Origin: AP-15 sp963702685
Lineage (GTDB): Bacteria > Pseudomonadota > Alphaproteobacteria > ATCC43930 > CGMCC-115725
DNA: 64,000 nucleotides
Assembly (NCBI GenBank): GCA_963702685.1
Contig: CAVPDQ010000022.1
Span: 62,001 to 126,000, forward strand
Reading direction: 5' to 3'
Each line of letters opens with the position of its first letter. The stretch's first letter is position 1. Below the pieces are notes generated by a model. It was not told where the DNA came from. It was given only the letters and a program-made list of their open reading frames with translations, and searched no databases. Positions 25,392 to 36,237 of this stretch are shown here, one piece after another. The position numbers and the translations under genes are program-made.

Positions 25392-26711
25392 TTAATGCAC
25401 GAACAGGATTTCGGCGCGGGCCTGGCCCGAATCGGTGCCGGCCGGCGCCGCCTCGACGACAATCCGGTTGCTTGGGATGCCGGCCTTGGTCAGCGCCGCG
25501 GCAACCGCGTGGGCGCGGCCGAGCGCGGCGTGAAAGCTGGCCAGCTGGTCGGAATCGAGATTGGCGGTGCCGCCGCCGGCATAGCCGACGACGCGGACTT
25601 TCACCGGATCCTTCCGATAGCGCGCGACGACCTGCGCGATAACCGGCTTATCGGCATCGGTCAGGGTCGCCGAGTTGCCGGCAAAAGCGATCTGGCCCAC
25701 CGCCGTGTCGACCGGCACCGGCCGCGGCGGCTTGGCGCCGGCGAGGGCGGCGGTCTGCGGCTCGGGCGCAGCCGGGGGCGGCAGCGAGGGCGGTGGCGGC
25801 GGCGGCTGGTAAGCGGTGGCGCCGAGCCCGGCCGGCATCGGCGCAGGCGCCGGGGCGCTCGGAAGACGGGCGGGCGACCCTGCGGATTTTCCGAGCAAGG
25901 CGGGCGGCGGCGGAGCGGGCTGGGGCATCTCGGGCGGCGGCAACGAGGCGATCTGCGGCGATTGCAGGCCCAATTCCATCGGACCCGGCTCCGGCGGCTC
26001 GCCGGCTTTGCGCAAGCCGGTCGTGCTGGGTCCCGTCTTGCCTTCGGCGCTCGCCACTTTCGTGCCCGCTTTGGGCGACCCGATCGCCGGTTCTGGCTTT
26101 TGCTTGCCGCCGACCGCCGCTGTCGGGGCCGCGGGTGAAGCGGGCTTGCCGTTGGTGCTCGCCACCTTGGCAGCCGCCCCAGGCGGCGCCGCTGCCGGCC
26201 CGGGCTGCTCTTTGCCGCTAGCCGCTGCAGCCGCGGGCGGAGCGGGGCTGCCTTTGGCGCCCTCGGCGGGGCCTTTGGCGCCCTCGGCGGGGGGTGCCGC
26301 CGCGCCCGATGCAGCTGTTCCCGTATCGGCCGTCGGCGGCGCAGGAGGCGGTGGCGGTGGCGGCGCCGTGGTGGCGACCGAGAACCCGGCCCGCAATTTT
26401 TCGTCGGTATATTTGGCGTTGGTCCGGTCGGCGATCAGGCTTTGGGCAAGCTTGTCGCGCTGGGCGGTGGTCAATGCCTGGGTCGGCGGCTCCGGCACGG
26501 TGGCGAGGTTTGGCGAAGGGGCTGCCTCGCCCGCCGCCAGGTTTTTGGTGTTCGGCGTGGTTTCGGGGTTCGGGTCGTCCTTGCTGGCGCCGGTCAGGTC
26601 GCGCCAGGTATCGACCGGATGGCACGCGCCGAGAGCCAGCAGCGCCACCAGAAGCGCCGGCCGGAACACACCGGAGCAGCGTCGCAACAAACCCATGGTG
26701 CCGATCGGCAT
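25392..26711 (-). CDS. OmpA-domain lipoprotein with a long Pro/Ala-rich linker
   Basis: A 439-residue predicted lipoprotein. The lipobox LLALGAC puts the lipidated Cys at about residue 30. A middle region of about 250 residues is low complexity (P, A, G, K) with poly-proline runs. The last 105 residues are an OmpA-type peptidoglycan-binding domain (IAFAGNSATLTDADKPVI; VRVVGYAGGG; SNRIVVEAAPAGT). The Asp and Arg of the usual OmpA-type peptidoglycan site are only partly recognisable. It probably bridges the outer membrane and the cell wall. It diverges from phaC across about 140 bases. Confidence 0.82.
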   Translation of the reverse strand: MPIGTMGLLRRCSGVFRPALLVALLALGACHPVDTWRDLTGASKDDPNPETTPNTKNLAAGEAAPSPNLATVPEPPTQALTTAQRDKLAQSLIADRTNAKYTDEKLRAGFSVATTAPPPPPPPAPPTADTGTAASGAAAPPAEGAKGPAEGAKGSPAPPAAAAASGKEQPGPAAAPPGAAAKVASTNGKPASPAAPTAAVGGKQKPEPAIGSPKAGTKVASAEGKTGPSTTGLRKAGEPPEPGPMELGLQSPQIASLPPPEMPQPAPPPPALLGKSAGSPARLPSAPAPAPMPAGLGATAYQPPPPPPSLPPPAAPEPQTAALAGAKPPRPVPVDTAVGQIAFAGNSATLTDADKPVIAQVVARYRKDPVKVRVVGYAGGGTANLDSDQLASFHAALGRAHAVAAALTKAGIPSNRIVVEAAPAGTDSGQARAEILFVH

Positions 26712-26852
26712 TGGCGGCCCTCCCCGCCGAATTGGCCGCGATGCCGCGCCGGCGGCAAATCCCTCGGCCGATGGATAAGATGGATCGGCGATGGTGTATT
26801 AGATGCGGCGCCGCTCGTCACCACATTTGAGGCTGGCGGATAAGGAAACCCG

Positions 26853-28661
26853 ATGAGCGTGAAGAGCGACGGCGCCGGCGCTGGTGTCACGGGCGGCGCC
26901 GATGCCGCTGGACTCTCGCGCCAGATCGCGGATATCGCCGAGACAAGCCGGCGTCTCGTCGCCGAATTCCTTGACCGGCAAGGGGCCGGGCAAAATATCG
27001 GGATGGCGGACCCGCTCGCCATCGGCACCGCTTTTTTCGAGATGACCGCGCGGATGCTCGCGGACCCCGGCCGCCTGGTCGAGGCGCAAATCGCGCTGTG
27101 GCAAGACTATATGAGTCTGTGGCAGCGCACCGCCGAGCGCCTTGCCGGCGGCGATCCGGAGCCGTTGATCGCGCCCTCCGCGGGCGACCGGCGGTTTCGC
27201 GACCCGGCCTGGAGCGACAACGCGGTCTTCGATTTTATCAAGCAGAGCTATCTCTTGACCGCCCGCTGGCTGCAGGGCGTGGTGCACGCCACCGACGGCA
27301 TCGATGCGCACACCGCGCGCAAGATCGATTTTTATACGCGCCAATTCATCGATGCGATGGCGCCGACAAACTTTGTGCTGAGCAACCCCGAGGTGCTGCG
27401 CGCGACGATCGACAGCCGCGGCGAGAACTTGCTGAACGGGCTCAAAAACCTGCTCGACGATCTCGAACGCGGCAAGGGCCGGCTGGCGATCAGCATGACC
27501 GACACCACCGCGTTCCGCTTCGGCGAGAATGTCGCGGCGACGCCGGGCAAGGTCGTCTTTCAGAACGAGCTGATCCAGCTCATTCAATACGCGCCGACAA
27601 CCGACACGGTCAAACGCCGGCCGCTCTTAATCATCCCGCCTTGGATCAACAAGTTTTACATTCTCGACCTGCGGCCGGAGAATTCCTTTATTCGCTGGGC
27701 GGTGGCGCAGGGCCATACCGTCTTTGTCATCTCCTGGGTCAACCCCGACGAGCGCCTCGCCGCCGAGACCTTTGCCGACTACATGCTGAAGGGGCCGCTC
27801 GCGGCACTCGACGCGATCGAAGAGGCGACCGGCGAGCGCGAGGCGAATGCAATCGGCTATTGCCTCGGCGGCACGCTTCTTGCCTGCACGCTCGCCTTTA
27901 TGGCGGCCAAGCGCGACCGGCGGATCAAGAGCGCCACGTTTTTCGTGACCATGCTCGACTTCGCAGAGGCCGGCGAGCTCTCGGTCTTTATCGACGAGGA
28001 GCAGCTCACAGCGCTCGAAAAGCGCATGGACGACAAGGGCTACCTCGAAGGCCGCGACATGGCGACGAGCTTCAACATGCTGCGCGCCAACGACCTGATC
28101 TGGTCGTTTGTCGTCAACAATTATCTGCTCGGCAAATCGCCGCTGCCGTTCGACCTGCTGTACTGGAACGCGGATTCGACGCGCATGCCGGCGGCGATGC
28201 ACAGCTTTTACCTGCGCCACATGTATCAGCAGAACCTGGTAGCAAAACCCGGCGGCATCAGCCTCGCCGGCGTGCCGATCGACCTCGGCAAGGTGCGGGT
28301 GCCGGCCTTCCTGTTGTCCACGCATGAAGACCACATCGCGCCGTGGCGGTCGACCTATGCCGCGACGCGTCTCTTCAAGGGGCCGGTCAAGTTCGTCTTG
28401 TCGGCGTCCGGCCACATCGCCGGCGTCATCAACCCGCCCGGTGGCAAATACGGCCATTGGCAGAACGACGCCAACCCGCCGACCCCGGAAGAATGGCTCG
28501 CCGGCGCGACCCAATACCCCGCCTCCTGGTGGCCGCTGTGGGAAGGCTGGGCGGCCAAATACGCCGGCGGCGAGGTGCCCACCCGGCATCCCGGCGACGG
28601 CAAGCTCAAACCGCTCGAAGACGCCCCGGGCAGCTACGTCAAGGTGCGCGCGGAGGATTGA
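26853..28661 (+). CDS. phaC: Poly(3-hydroxyalkanoate) synthase, class I
   Basis: Polymerises (R)-3-hydroxyacyl-CoA to storage polyester at the granule surface. The 602 residues are typical of class I PhaC. The lipase-like box reads GYCLGGT, with the catalytic Cys at about residue 339; the Asp and His catalytic partners fall in the C-terminal blocks near HEDHIAPW and SGHIAGVINPP. The N-terminal WQDYMSLWQRT region matches the PhaC N-domain. No phaA/B or phasin is next to it. Confidence 0.96.
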   Translation: MSVKSDGAGAGVTGGADAAGLSRQIADIAETSRRLVAEFLDRQGAGQNIGMADPLAIGTAFFEMTARMLADPGRLVEAQIALWQDYMSLWQRTAERLAGGDPEPLIAPSAGDRRFRDPAWSDNAVFDFIKQSYLLTARWLQGVVHATDGIDAHTARKIDFYTRQFIDAMAPTNFVLSNPEVLRATIDSRGENLLNGLKNLLDDLERGKGRLAISMTDTTAFRFGENVAATPGKVVFQNELIQLIQYAPTTDTVKRRPLLIIPPWINKFYILDLRPENSFIRWAVAQGHTVFVISWVNPDERLAAETFADYMLKGPLAALDAIEEATGEREANAIGYCLGGTLLACTLAFMAAKRDRRIKSATFFVTMLDFAEAGELSVFIDEEQLTALEKRMDDKGYLEGRDMATSFNMLRANDLIWSFVVNNYLLGKSPLPFDLLYWNADSTRMPAAMHSFYLRHMYQQNLVAKPGGISLAGVPIDLGKVRVPAFLLSTHEDHIAPWRSTYAATRLFKGPVKFVLSASGHIAGVINPPGGKYGHWQNDANPPTPEEWLAGATQYPASWWPLWEGWAAKYAGGEVPTRHPGDGKLKPLEDAPGSYVKVRAED

Positions 28662-28671
28662 CGCCGGCCGC

Positions 28672-31600
28672 CTACGTGACAAAAAACAGGTCGGCGGCAG
28701 TGAGGGTGGCGTGGTTGGCGAGGGTGATGACGAGATGCTCGCCAATGGTGGCGCCGGCGGCGGAGTAGAACAGCTTGCCGTTGGCGCTGTCGTAGGCGAA
28801 GCGCTCGCCGGGCTTGTCGAAGGTGCCGTTGGTCTCGGGCGAGAACAGGCCCGCCGGCAGCTGCTGCGGCGTGGCGCCCGCTTTCGCCAAGCCGAGCCGG
28901 AACCCGGTGTCGGAAAAGGCGAGCCTGTCGCTGCCGTGGGCAAAGTCGGTCACCGTGTTCCAGTCGGGGCTCGCGCTCGTGCTCGGGGTCGTAAGCTCGA
29001 ACAAATCCGCGCCGCCGCTCCCGGTCATCACCGCGTGCCGGCCGGCGATCAGCGTGTCGGCGCCGACGCCGCCCTTCATCGTCACCAGATCCGTTGCCGC
29101 AACCGACGCCTCGCTGATGCGGTTGCCGGCATTGCCTCCGGTGACCGTGATCGCGCTCAAGGTCACACCGGCGAAATTGGCGTTGGTCAAGGTCAGGGTG
29201 TCGGTGCCGCCATTCCCCAGCACATAGGTCTCGACCCCGCTGACCCCGCCGGCGGCGACCGTGCCGGCGGTCGTCATGACGAGCCGGTCGCTGCCGCCGC
29301 CGCCCTGCACGACATCCGCCGCCGATAGGCTCGTTGCAGCAAATTTGAAGGTGTCGGCGCCACTGCCGTCGAGAAAAAAATCCGGGCCGGCGCCGCCGAC
29401 AAAGGTCACGCGATGCGGCGCCGACACGGCTTGGGCAATCACGACATTCCCGGCGCTGCCGCCGATTACGGTGATCGTGTCCGCGTTGGTGCCGGCGAAA
29501 TTGGCGTTGCCGAGCAACAGCGCGTCGGCCCCGGCATTCGACAGGCGGATGGTTTCAATGCCGCTCACCCCGCTCACTCCGGCGACACCGGCGCTGGTGA
29601 TGTCGAGCTCGTCCGCGCCCGCGCCGCCATTGATCTTGTCGGCCCGGGTCAGCGCCGCCGCGGCGAAGGAAAACCGGTCGTTTCCCGCGCCACCGGTAAA
29701 CCGGTCCGCCCCATTGCCGCCGAACAGAACGACCCGGTTCGAGGACGACAGCTTCGAGACGTCGATCGTGTCGCCGGCGTTGCCGCCGTGCACGGTGACG
29801 ACATGGCCGGTAAGCCCGGAAAAATTGTGGTCGGTCAACACCAGGCTGTCGGCGGCGGCGGCGGCCAGGCGAAAGCTCTCGACCCCGGTCACTCCGCCCG
29901 CGCCGACCGTGCCGCCGGTCGTCACCGCGACCGTATCGCTGCCGCCATTGCCGGCAACCGTGTCGGCGGCGGTGAGGGCCGCCGCCGCAAAGGTGAAGGT
30001 ATCGTTGCCGGCGCCGCCGGTGATCTTGTCCTTGCCTTTGGTGCCGAAATAGCTGAGCCGATGGCCGGCGGAAAGCGTGCCGGCGTTGACGGTGTCGGCG
30101 ACATTGCCGCCAAAGACGGTGATCGCATTGCCGGCGAGCCCGACAAAATCGGCCTCGGTCAAGGTCAGGCTGTCCGCCCCGCTATTGCCGAGCCGCACGG
30201 TGGAGAAGCCGGAATATTCCGGGTTCAGGCGCAGGGTCCCGGTCTTGTTGAAATCGATCTCGTTTGTGCCGCCGCCGCCGATGACGGCACCCTCGAACAC
30301 CGCGCCGGGATCGACGATCAGCTTGTCATTGCCGGCGCCAAAGGCGACCGCGGTGCCGCTGGCTCCGGTAATCGCGCCGGCATTGGTCACGGTATTGCTT
30401 GCCGTACATTGCGAGCATAATGCCGGTTCCGGCGGTCCCGTGTCGCGGTGATCGATGCCGAAATTGGCGACATTCGATGCCGGCCGTCGCGAATGCGCCG
30501 AGCGACCGACCCGGCATAAGCGCCGGAAAGCAGGGCCTCGCCAGCCCCGCTTGCGCCGTTGGTCAGCCGGCCGCCGCCGCCGAGCAAAGCCCCGGTGCGG
30601 GTGCCGCTGATCGTGCCGAAATTGGCGATCGTGCCCGTGCCGTCGATCTCGGCGCCGATGCTGATCGTGCCGATGCTGCCGGCCGTGACCCCGCTTTCGT
30701 CCGCCATGATCAGCGCGGTCGTGTCGGTGCGGCCGCCGTTGGTGATCCGGCCATTGCCGATCAGCCGGCGGCGGCGCTGCCAAAGCCGGGATTGTTGTTC
30801 GACCCGACCGCTTTGAGCGTGCCGAGATTGGTGACGCCGGAATTGGCCGCCGTGGTCTGGATGACGACGGCGAAATACTGGCCGCTGATATAGGCGGCGG
30901 TCCCGGCATTGGCGACTTTGCCGTCGGCGCGCAGAAAAGACCCCGTAGCCGCCGATGATCGAGCCGAAATTGGTGACCGTTCCGGCGAGCTTCCCTGACC
31001 TCGATCCCGGTATCCTTGACCGAACAGGTCGTCCTTCAGCAGGGCCGTCGATACCGCCGAAGAGCCATTCGACGACGGTGCCGCCATTGCCGAGAAAAAC
31101 TGCGTCTCCGCCATCGGTCCCGGCCACCGATATCGTGCCGAGGTTGCCGACCGTGCCGAACCCGCCATAGATGACGACACCGTCAGCCGCATAGTTCGAC
31201 GGAGCGATCACGGCGCCCGCCTGGGCGTTGCTGACCATGCCGCCATGGTTCAGCTCGACACCGACGTCAAACCCGTTCGTCATCGCGCCATAGTTTACGA
31301 CGGTGCCGGGCGCGCCGCGGATGACGATATCGCCGCTGATCGAGCCGGCCTGCCCGTTGGCGATGCTGCCGCCCGCGCCGAGGTCCAGGCCGTTCACGAT
31401 GGTGCCGCTGTTGAGTATGGTCGCCGGGCCGGCGGTGCCGAAGACGCCAATGCCCGCCGTCGCGCCGATATAGCCGGAGGGCTTGTTGGTCAGGAAATTA
31501 CCCGCGGTGGCGTTGAGCACCACCCCGTAGGTCAAAATCGTGCCGGTGGCGCGGATCGTTCCGTAATTGGTGATCGTCCCGGTTGAGCCGGTGATATCGG

Positions 31601-32012
31601 CGCCGTTCTGGTAGCCGGTGATCGCACCGAAATTGTCCAGGGTGCCGCCGGCATGCAAAAAGATCCCGGTCCCGCCGGCGGCGTAACCCGCGACCGATCC
31701 GAAATTGGTCACGGTGCCGGCAGCCTGGGCGATCGAGATTCCCTGCCGACCGCCGGCGATGTACCCGCCGCCCCCGGCCTCGCCGTTGGTGACGGTGCCG
31801 CCTTTTTCGAGGAGGACGCCGGTCGAGACCGTGCCGCTCGCCGTGATGTGGCCGAAATTGGTGAGGTTCCAGGCGACCGCCGGCGAGCCGTAAAGAGCGA
31901 AGCCGCCCGGCAGCGACGAGATCGAGCCGGCGCTGGTCACGGTGACCGGGCTCTCCGAGGGATCGGTCAACGTGACGCCGTTGGGGTTTGAGCCGGTTAT
32001 AGTGCTGGACAA
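28672..32012 (-). CDS. Large RTX/beta-roll secreted protein (several frameshifts)
   Basis: The region, read from TTG 32012 (GGAG about 9 bases upstream), has an N-terminal part of about 550 residues made of short repeats of the form VTNFGSIxGG, TNYGTIRATG and TISGTRTGALLGG. The C-terminal part (from about 30450 to 28672) is a calcium-binding RTX/hemolysin-type array: units such as VFGGNVADTVN, GGAGNDTFTFAAAAL and GGNGADRFTGGAGNDRF. The end (ANHATLTAADLFFVT) resembles a type I secretion signal. The frame breaks at about 31048, 31018, 31005, 30935, 30765 and 30500. Most are repaired by removing one base. It probably encodes a surface adhesin or lytic protein. Confidence 0.7.
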
Positions 32013-32235
32013 TTGTTCCGTCTCCCTCGGCCGGCCTCGACCGGAACCGTTCTGTCCCCCCGATGCTGCGGCGGCCATCGCCGGGAAGGGGAATATAATA
32101 CAAACCTTTCGGTTTGGCATCCGTGGCGCGCTTCGCTTTTTTGCTTTTTCGGCGGCGCCGAGCGCGCTACACCGCAGCAATCAAGAATAAAGGTGCCTTT
32201 ACGTTATTAACCTTACTCTCAGGGAGGATGACGGG

Positions 32236-33348
32236 ATGAGAACACAGTGGATCGGAGGGGTCGTCTTGGCCGGGTTGACGGCGATCGCCGGGATCGCGCC
32301 GGCCGCGGCCTGGGACCGCGGCAATGTCGATATCTTTGCCGTGCTGCCCAAGGGGGCGACCGGGCCGGAAGGCCTGACCGTCGGCCCGAACGGCAACGTT
32401 TTGGCGACGACCTTCGGCTTCAACAGCCAGGGAGCGGTGACCGGCAACAGCCAGCTCTTCGTCTTCGCGCCCAATGGCCAGCTGATCCGTCAGGTGGCGA
32501 TCCAGGGCTCCAGCCCGCACACGCTCGGGCTCGCCTTCAACCCGGTGACGCGAAAGCTGATCGTGCTCGATTTCGGCGCCGGCACAGCGCTCCAGGTCGA
32601 TCCGCGAACCGGGGCTTCGAGCCTGTTCATGACGGCGAGCACGACCGGCACGCCCGATCCCAACACCCCCGGCACCGATCCGGCGAAATCCGGGCTCAAC
32701 GGGCTGACCTTCGATGCCGCCGGCAATGTCTACATTTCCGACTCGTTCCAGGGCATCGTCTGGAAGACCGGCCCGAACGGCGGCACCGGCGCCGAGCGGC
32801 TGGGGACGATCTGGGTCGAGGATGCGAGCCTGACCACGACCGGGTTTCCGCCCTTCGGCGCCAACGGCATCGAGCTCGACAACGCCGGCAAGATCCTGTT
32901 CGCGGCCAACACCGGCAACGACCAGATCATCAAAATTCCGGTCGGCGCCGGCGGCACCGCCGGGACACCCTCGGTCTTCGTCAACAGCATCAACGGCGCC
33001 GACGGCATCGTCATCGACCGCCGCGACAACATCTGGGCGGTGGCCAACCAGTCGGACGAGATCGTCGTCCTCGACCCGACGGGGAAGGTCATCGCCAAGC
33101 TCGGCGATTTTGCCGGCATCGAAAAGGGCGTGCCCCAGGGCCTGCTGTTCCCGGCGAGCCCGGCCTTCAGCCTCGACGGCAAGTGGCTCTATGTCAGCAA
33201 TCTCGCTCTCGACGTCAGGGTCCCCGGACTGGGGCTTACCCAGGCGATCGACTCGCAATGGGCGCAGCAGGTCAAACGCTATACGATCGCCCGGTTGCGC
33301 GCCAAAATCCCGCCGCCCGGCGACGAGGACGACAACAACCGGCAGTAG
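32236..33348 (+). CDS. Secreted beta-propeller protein (NHL/SMP-30-like)
   Basis: A 370-residue exported protein with a signal peptide at residues 1-25 (hydrophobic LAGLTAIAGIAPAAA). The body has strand repeats such as GPEGLTVGPNGNVLAT, GLNGLTFDAAGNVYISD and GADGIVIDRRDNIWAVAN, the pattern of six-bladed NHL/SMP-30-like propellers. No metal triad was assigned. It has a conserved acidic tail (GDEDDNNRQ). It begins about 220 bases after the RTX gene start and runs away from it, so both may share the divergent promoter region around 32012-32236. Confidence 0.7.
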   Translation: MRTQWIGGVVLAGLTAIAGIAPAAAWDRGNVDIFAVLPKGATGPEGLTVGPNGNVLATTFGFNSQGAVTGNSQLFVFAPNGQLIRQVAIQGSSPHTLGLAFNPVTRKLIVLDFGAGTALQVDPRTGASSLFMTASTTGTPDPNTPGTDPAKSGLNGLTFDAAGNVYISDSFQGIVWKTGPNGGTGAERLGTIWVEDASLTTTGFPPFGANGIELDNAGKILFAANTGNDQIIKIPVGAGGTAGTPSVFVNSINGADGIVIDRRDNIWAVANQSDEIVVLDPTGKVIAKLGDFAGIEKGVPQGLLFPASPAFSLDGKWLYVSNLALDVRVPGLGLTQAIDSQWAQQVKRYTIARLRAKIPPPGDEDDNNRQ

Positions 33349-33565
33349 TGCCGCGCGTTTTGCTCGTCGCTCCGGGATGGCCCGGGGGGACGGGCCCGGA
33401 ACCAACGGCCGAACGGCCCGTCGGGTTCGATGCGGCGGGCCGCCGGCGACGCCCGCCATGCGTGCCCGCAAAAAATACGCGAATTAACTATATAAGTTTC
33501 CGCGTTTTGCTTGAACCCGGGCGGGCCTCGCCCATTTTTTCCGCTGGTACGGGTCGGAGACACAG

Positions 33566-34396
33566 ATGAGACGATCATGGCTCACCGCGGCGTCGGCGCT
33601 GGGGGCGGTTGCCGCCGGGGCGCCGGCGGCGGATGCGGCATTGTTTACAGCCCCCGGCCCGGTGCAGTTCGGCGATGTCCGGATCGGCACGACATCGAGC
33701 CACGGCTTCACCCTCAACATCTTGAACCGTATCACTTCCGGCGAAATCGACGCGGCGACGGCGCCGTTTTCGGGCGGCCCGTTCAAGTTCAGCAGCAGCG
33801 GCAAGGCCAAGCTGAACGAGACTTTTTCGTTCAGCCCGACGGTTTCGGGCGCAGCCGGTGATTCCGTCGCCATCGGCGCGATCGACCTGAAGACGAAGTC
33901 CAGCCAGTCGGGGAGCGTGACCTTGAGCGGCACCGGGGTCGGGCCGCAGTATCAGAGCACCCCGGCGCCGGGCGGCACGATCGATTTCGGCAAGCTCGCG
34001 CCGGGTGCCGGCGGCGTCGAGGATTTGCTGATCAGCAATGTCTCGACCGATCCGGGCAACAAAATGCTGACCGGGTTGACACTGTTGGAGAGCGTTCAGA
34101 TCGGTGGCGCGGATTTTTCATTGGCCAATTTTTCTGCCGGCAAGGTTTTGAACGAAGGCGGCAATTTCGATCTGAAGATCGACTTTTCGTCGCTGACGCC
34201 GGGGATCGAAACCGCCGAGCTCGAGATCGTCACCGACGAGGGTGCCGCCTTCGGCAAGCTCGGGCAGGCTTTCGATTACACGCTGACCGCCGATGTCGTG
34301 GCCCCGACGGCGGCGCCGGAGCCGGCTTCGCTGGGGCTGCTCGGCTCCGCCCTCGCCGGCCTCGGCATCGCGGTGCGGCGGCGCCGCCGAGGATAG
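33566..34396 (+). CDS. PEP-CTERM exported protein, choice-of-anchor type
   Basis: A 276-residue exported protein. A signal peptide covers residues 1-24. Two beta-rich modules repeat the pattern PGPVQFGDVRIGTTSS and GGTIDFGKLAPGAGG, as in choice-of-anchor domains. The C-terminus has the PEP-CTERM form: APEPASLGLLG, a hydrophobic segment and a run of arginines (RRRRR). PEP-CTERM proteins are sorted by an exosortase and kept at or released from the envelope, often with exopolysaccharide. No exosortase is in this window. Confidence 0.85.
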   Translation: MRRSWLTAASALGAVAAGAPAADAALFTAPGPVQFGDVRIGTTSSHGFTLNILNRITSGEIDAATAPFSGGPFKFSSSGKAKLNETFSFSPTVSGAAGDSVAIGAIDLKTKSSQSGSVTLSGTGVGPQYQSTPAPGGTIDFGKLAPGAGGVEDLLISNVSTDPGNKMLTGLTLLESVQIGGADFSLANFSAGKVLNEGGNFDLKIDFSSLTPGIETAELEIVTDEGAAFGKLGQAFDYTLTADVVAPTAAPEPASLGLLGSALAGLGIAVRRRRRG

Positions 34397-34398
34397 GC

Positions 34399-35910
34399 TT
34401 ACAAAAGCCCGGCCGTCCGGAAGATCGGCAGCCGGCGGGCCATGATGCGCTGAAGCAGGTCGCGCAGCTGCTGCTGCGCCGCCGGCTCCAGCCCGGGGCC
34501 GAGCCAACCGATCCAGGCTTCGAGCGCGCTGTCGTCCTCGCCGCGCTCGATCCGGTGCTGGACAAAGAGCTCGAAGGCGCTCGCCGGCAACCCGCCGCCG
34601 ATCGCGGTCGAGGCAAAGGCGAGCGGCGTCGCCCGATGCTCCAGCCGGCCAAAGGCTTCGGCGAGCAGCCGGTTGAGCGCAGCCGCGGCCGCCGACTGAT
34701 GCGATCCGGGGCGCAGCATCGGCGCGGCCTGGCCGGTGCCGATCAGCACCCCGACCAATTCGGCCGCCTTGCCCCTCTGGCCCTCGGCTGACGGCAATGC
34801 CAACAAATCGCCGACCGTCCGCGGGCCGGCGGCGAGCGCGGTCGCCATCGCGCCGTAAAAATCGCGCGCCAGCTCGGCTTTCCCCTCGGCCATGCGGATT
34901 TCGTATTGGAAGTCGTCCACGCCGACGGTCGCCATCAGCGCGATCTCGCCGAGCGCCGCATCGCGATCGGTCGCCGACAGCCGCTGCGCGCCGCGCACGA
35001 AGATGTCGTGGCGCAGGCCGCGCTCGACGCATAAATCCTTGACCAGCTCGCGATAGAGCGGATCGTCGATCCGGCCGTAAATCTCGCGCTGCGCCTCGGT
35101 CAGGGTCAGCTCAGGAAAGTTTTCCAATAAATCGCCGGCGCCGATCCATTCGAGCCGCGCCGCCGACAGCGCCTCGGCGACATCGGCATGAAAGCAAGGT
35201 TGCCAGTGCGCATTCATGAATTCATGCGCGAGGTAGGGGACCGGAAGATCCGACAGGCGCTGCAACAGCGCCCCGACATCGCCGCTCCCGGTCAATTGCC
35301 GTGCGCCGGCCGCGTGCAATCCGCGCAAAATCTCAAAGCCGGCCTGCGCCTGGCGGTCGCTGCGTCCGGGTCCGGCAGCGCCGGCGGCGCGCACCAGGCG
35401 CTGCATGCCGAGCCGCGCCTGCCAGCCGGGCAGCGCGTTGTAGCTGAGGTGAACGATGCCGCCGGCGCGCACCTTGCGGCGCAAGAGGCGCACGATGCCG
35501 TCACGCACCGCCGGCGCCACCCAGCTCCACAGCCCGTGGATGCTGACGAAATCGGCTTCCGGCACCGCATCGGCCGCACCGCTCTCGGCGAAATCGGAGA
35601 GGTCGGCCTCGATAAAGGCGACATTGGCGATGCCGGCTTGGCGGGCAAAGGCGCGCGCGGTGGCGATATGGGCCGGGTTGAAGTCGATGCCGGTGACGCG
35701 CCAAAGGGGGTTGCTCGCCGCCAGGATCAGCGAGACGAGGCCGAGGCCGCAGCCGAGCTCGAGAAAATGCACGTCGTCGTCGTCAAGCGGCAGGTCGCAG
35801 GCGACGCCGACGAGGCGCGCCGCCGCCACCATATGAACCGGCGATTGCTGGACATAGTAGCCCGGGATGTAGCTGACGTCGGTGACGTAGCCGGCGCCCC
35901 AATCCGCCAT
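34399..35910 (-). CDS. Class I methyltransferase with C-terminal regulatory domain
   Basis: A 503-residue protein. The N-terminal domain is a class I SAM-binding fold with motif I ELGCGLGLVSLILA (about residues 50-64), the acidic loop TGIDFNP and the SIHGLWSWV block. The middle and end match the methyltransferase regulatory domain (PF10119 type), seen in AEALSAARLEWIGAGDL and PELTLTEAQREIYGRI. The substrate is not known; some relatives modify outer-surface proteins or lipids. It converges with the PEP-CTERM gene at a two-base gap. Confidence 0.82.
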   Translation of the reverse strand: MADWGAGYVTDVSYIPGYYVQQSPVHMVAAARLVGVACDLPLDDDDVHFLELGCGLGLVSLILAASNPLWRVTGIDFNPAHIATARAFARQAGIANVAFIEADLSDFAESGAADAVPEADFVSIHGLWSWVAPAVRDGIVRLLRRKVRAGGIVHLSYNALPGWQARLGMQRLVRAAGAAGPGRSDRQAQAGFEILRGLHAAGARQLTGSGDVGALLQRLSDLPVPYLAHEFMNAHWQPCFHADVAEALSAARLEWIGAGDLLENFPELTLTEAQREIYGRIDDPLYRELVKDLCVERGLRHDIFVRGAQRLSATDRDAALGEIALMATVGVDDFQYEIRMAEGKAELARDFYGAMATALAAGPRTVGDLLALPSAEGQRGKAAELVGVLIGTGQAAPMLRPGSHQSAAAAALNRLLAEAFGRLEHRATPLAFASTAIGGGLPASAFELFVQHRIERGEDDSALEAWIGWLGPGLEPAAQQQLRDLLQRIMARRLPIFRTAGLL

Positions 35911-36237
35911 TTCCGCCCCCGTTTGCGTGTCGATTGGTGCTGCTTGCCGCCTTTGAGCATCATCCGCTTATTTGCGGGCGATGCGGTCGTGATGCTTAGA
36001 GCCAGACCCGAAATGATCTCGTAAAATCAGCGCTTTGTTCGTCGTTCCGGCGAAGGCGGGAATCCAGGGCCGAGGATAGGAGCGCTGGCCTCTGGACCCC
36101 CGCTTTCGCGGGGGCGACGAGTAACGCCTTGATATCGCGCAGATCATTTTAAGCCGGACACTTAGATTGCGCTGCGCCCGGAAGGCGCGCCATCAAAAAG
36201 CTGCCGAGCCTTGCGCAGCTATGCCGGACATTTCTTG
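35911..36237. repeat. Intergenic inverted repeat
   Basis: A 327-base gene-free stretch. At 36040-36122 lies an interspersed inverted repeat: GTCGTTCCGGCGAAGGCGGG near its left end and CCCCGCTTTCGCGGGGGCGAC near its right end. The left and right arms are partly complementary. A degraded piece of the same family lies at 43264-43300. It could act as a transcript end between the flanking minus-strand genes. No other signal seen. Confidence 0.6.

Noticed and set aside
24513..26138. A plus-strand open frame of 541 codons across hom and the OmpA lipoprotein gene
   Set aside because: It crosses two well-supported minus-strand genes and has shadow-type composition.
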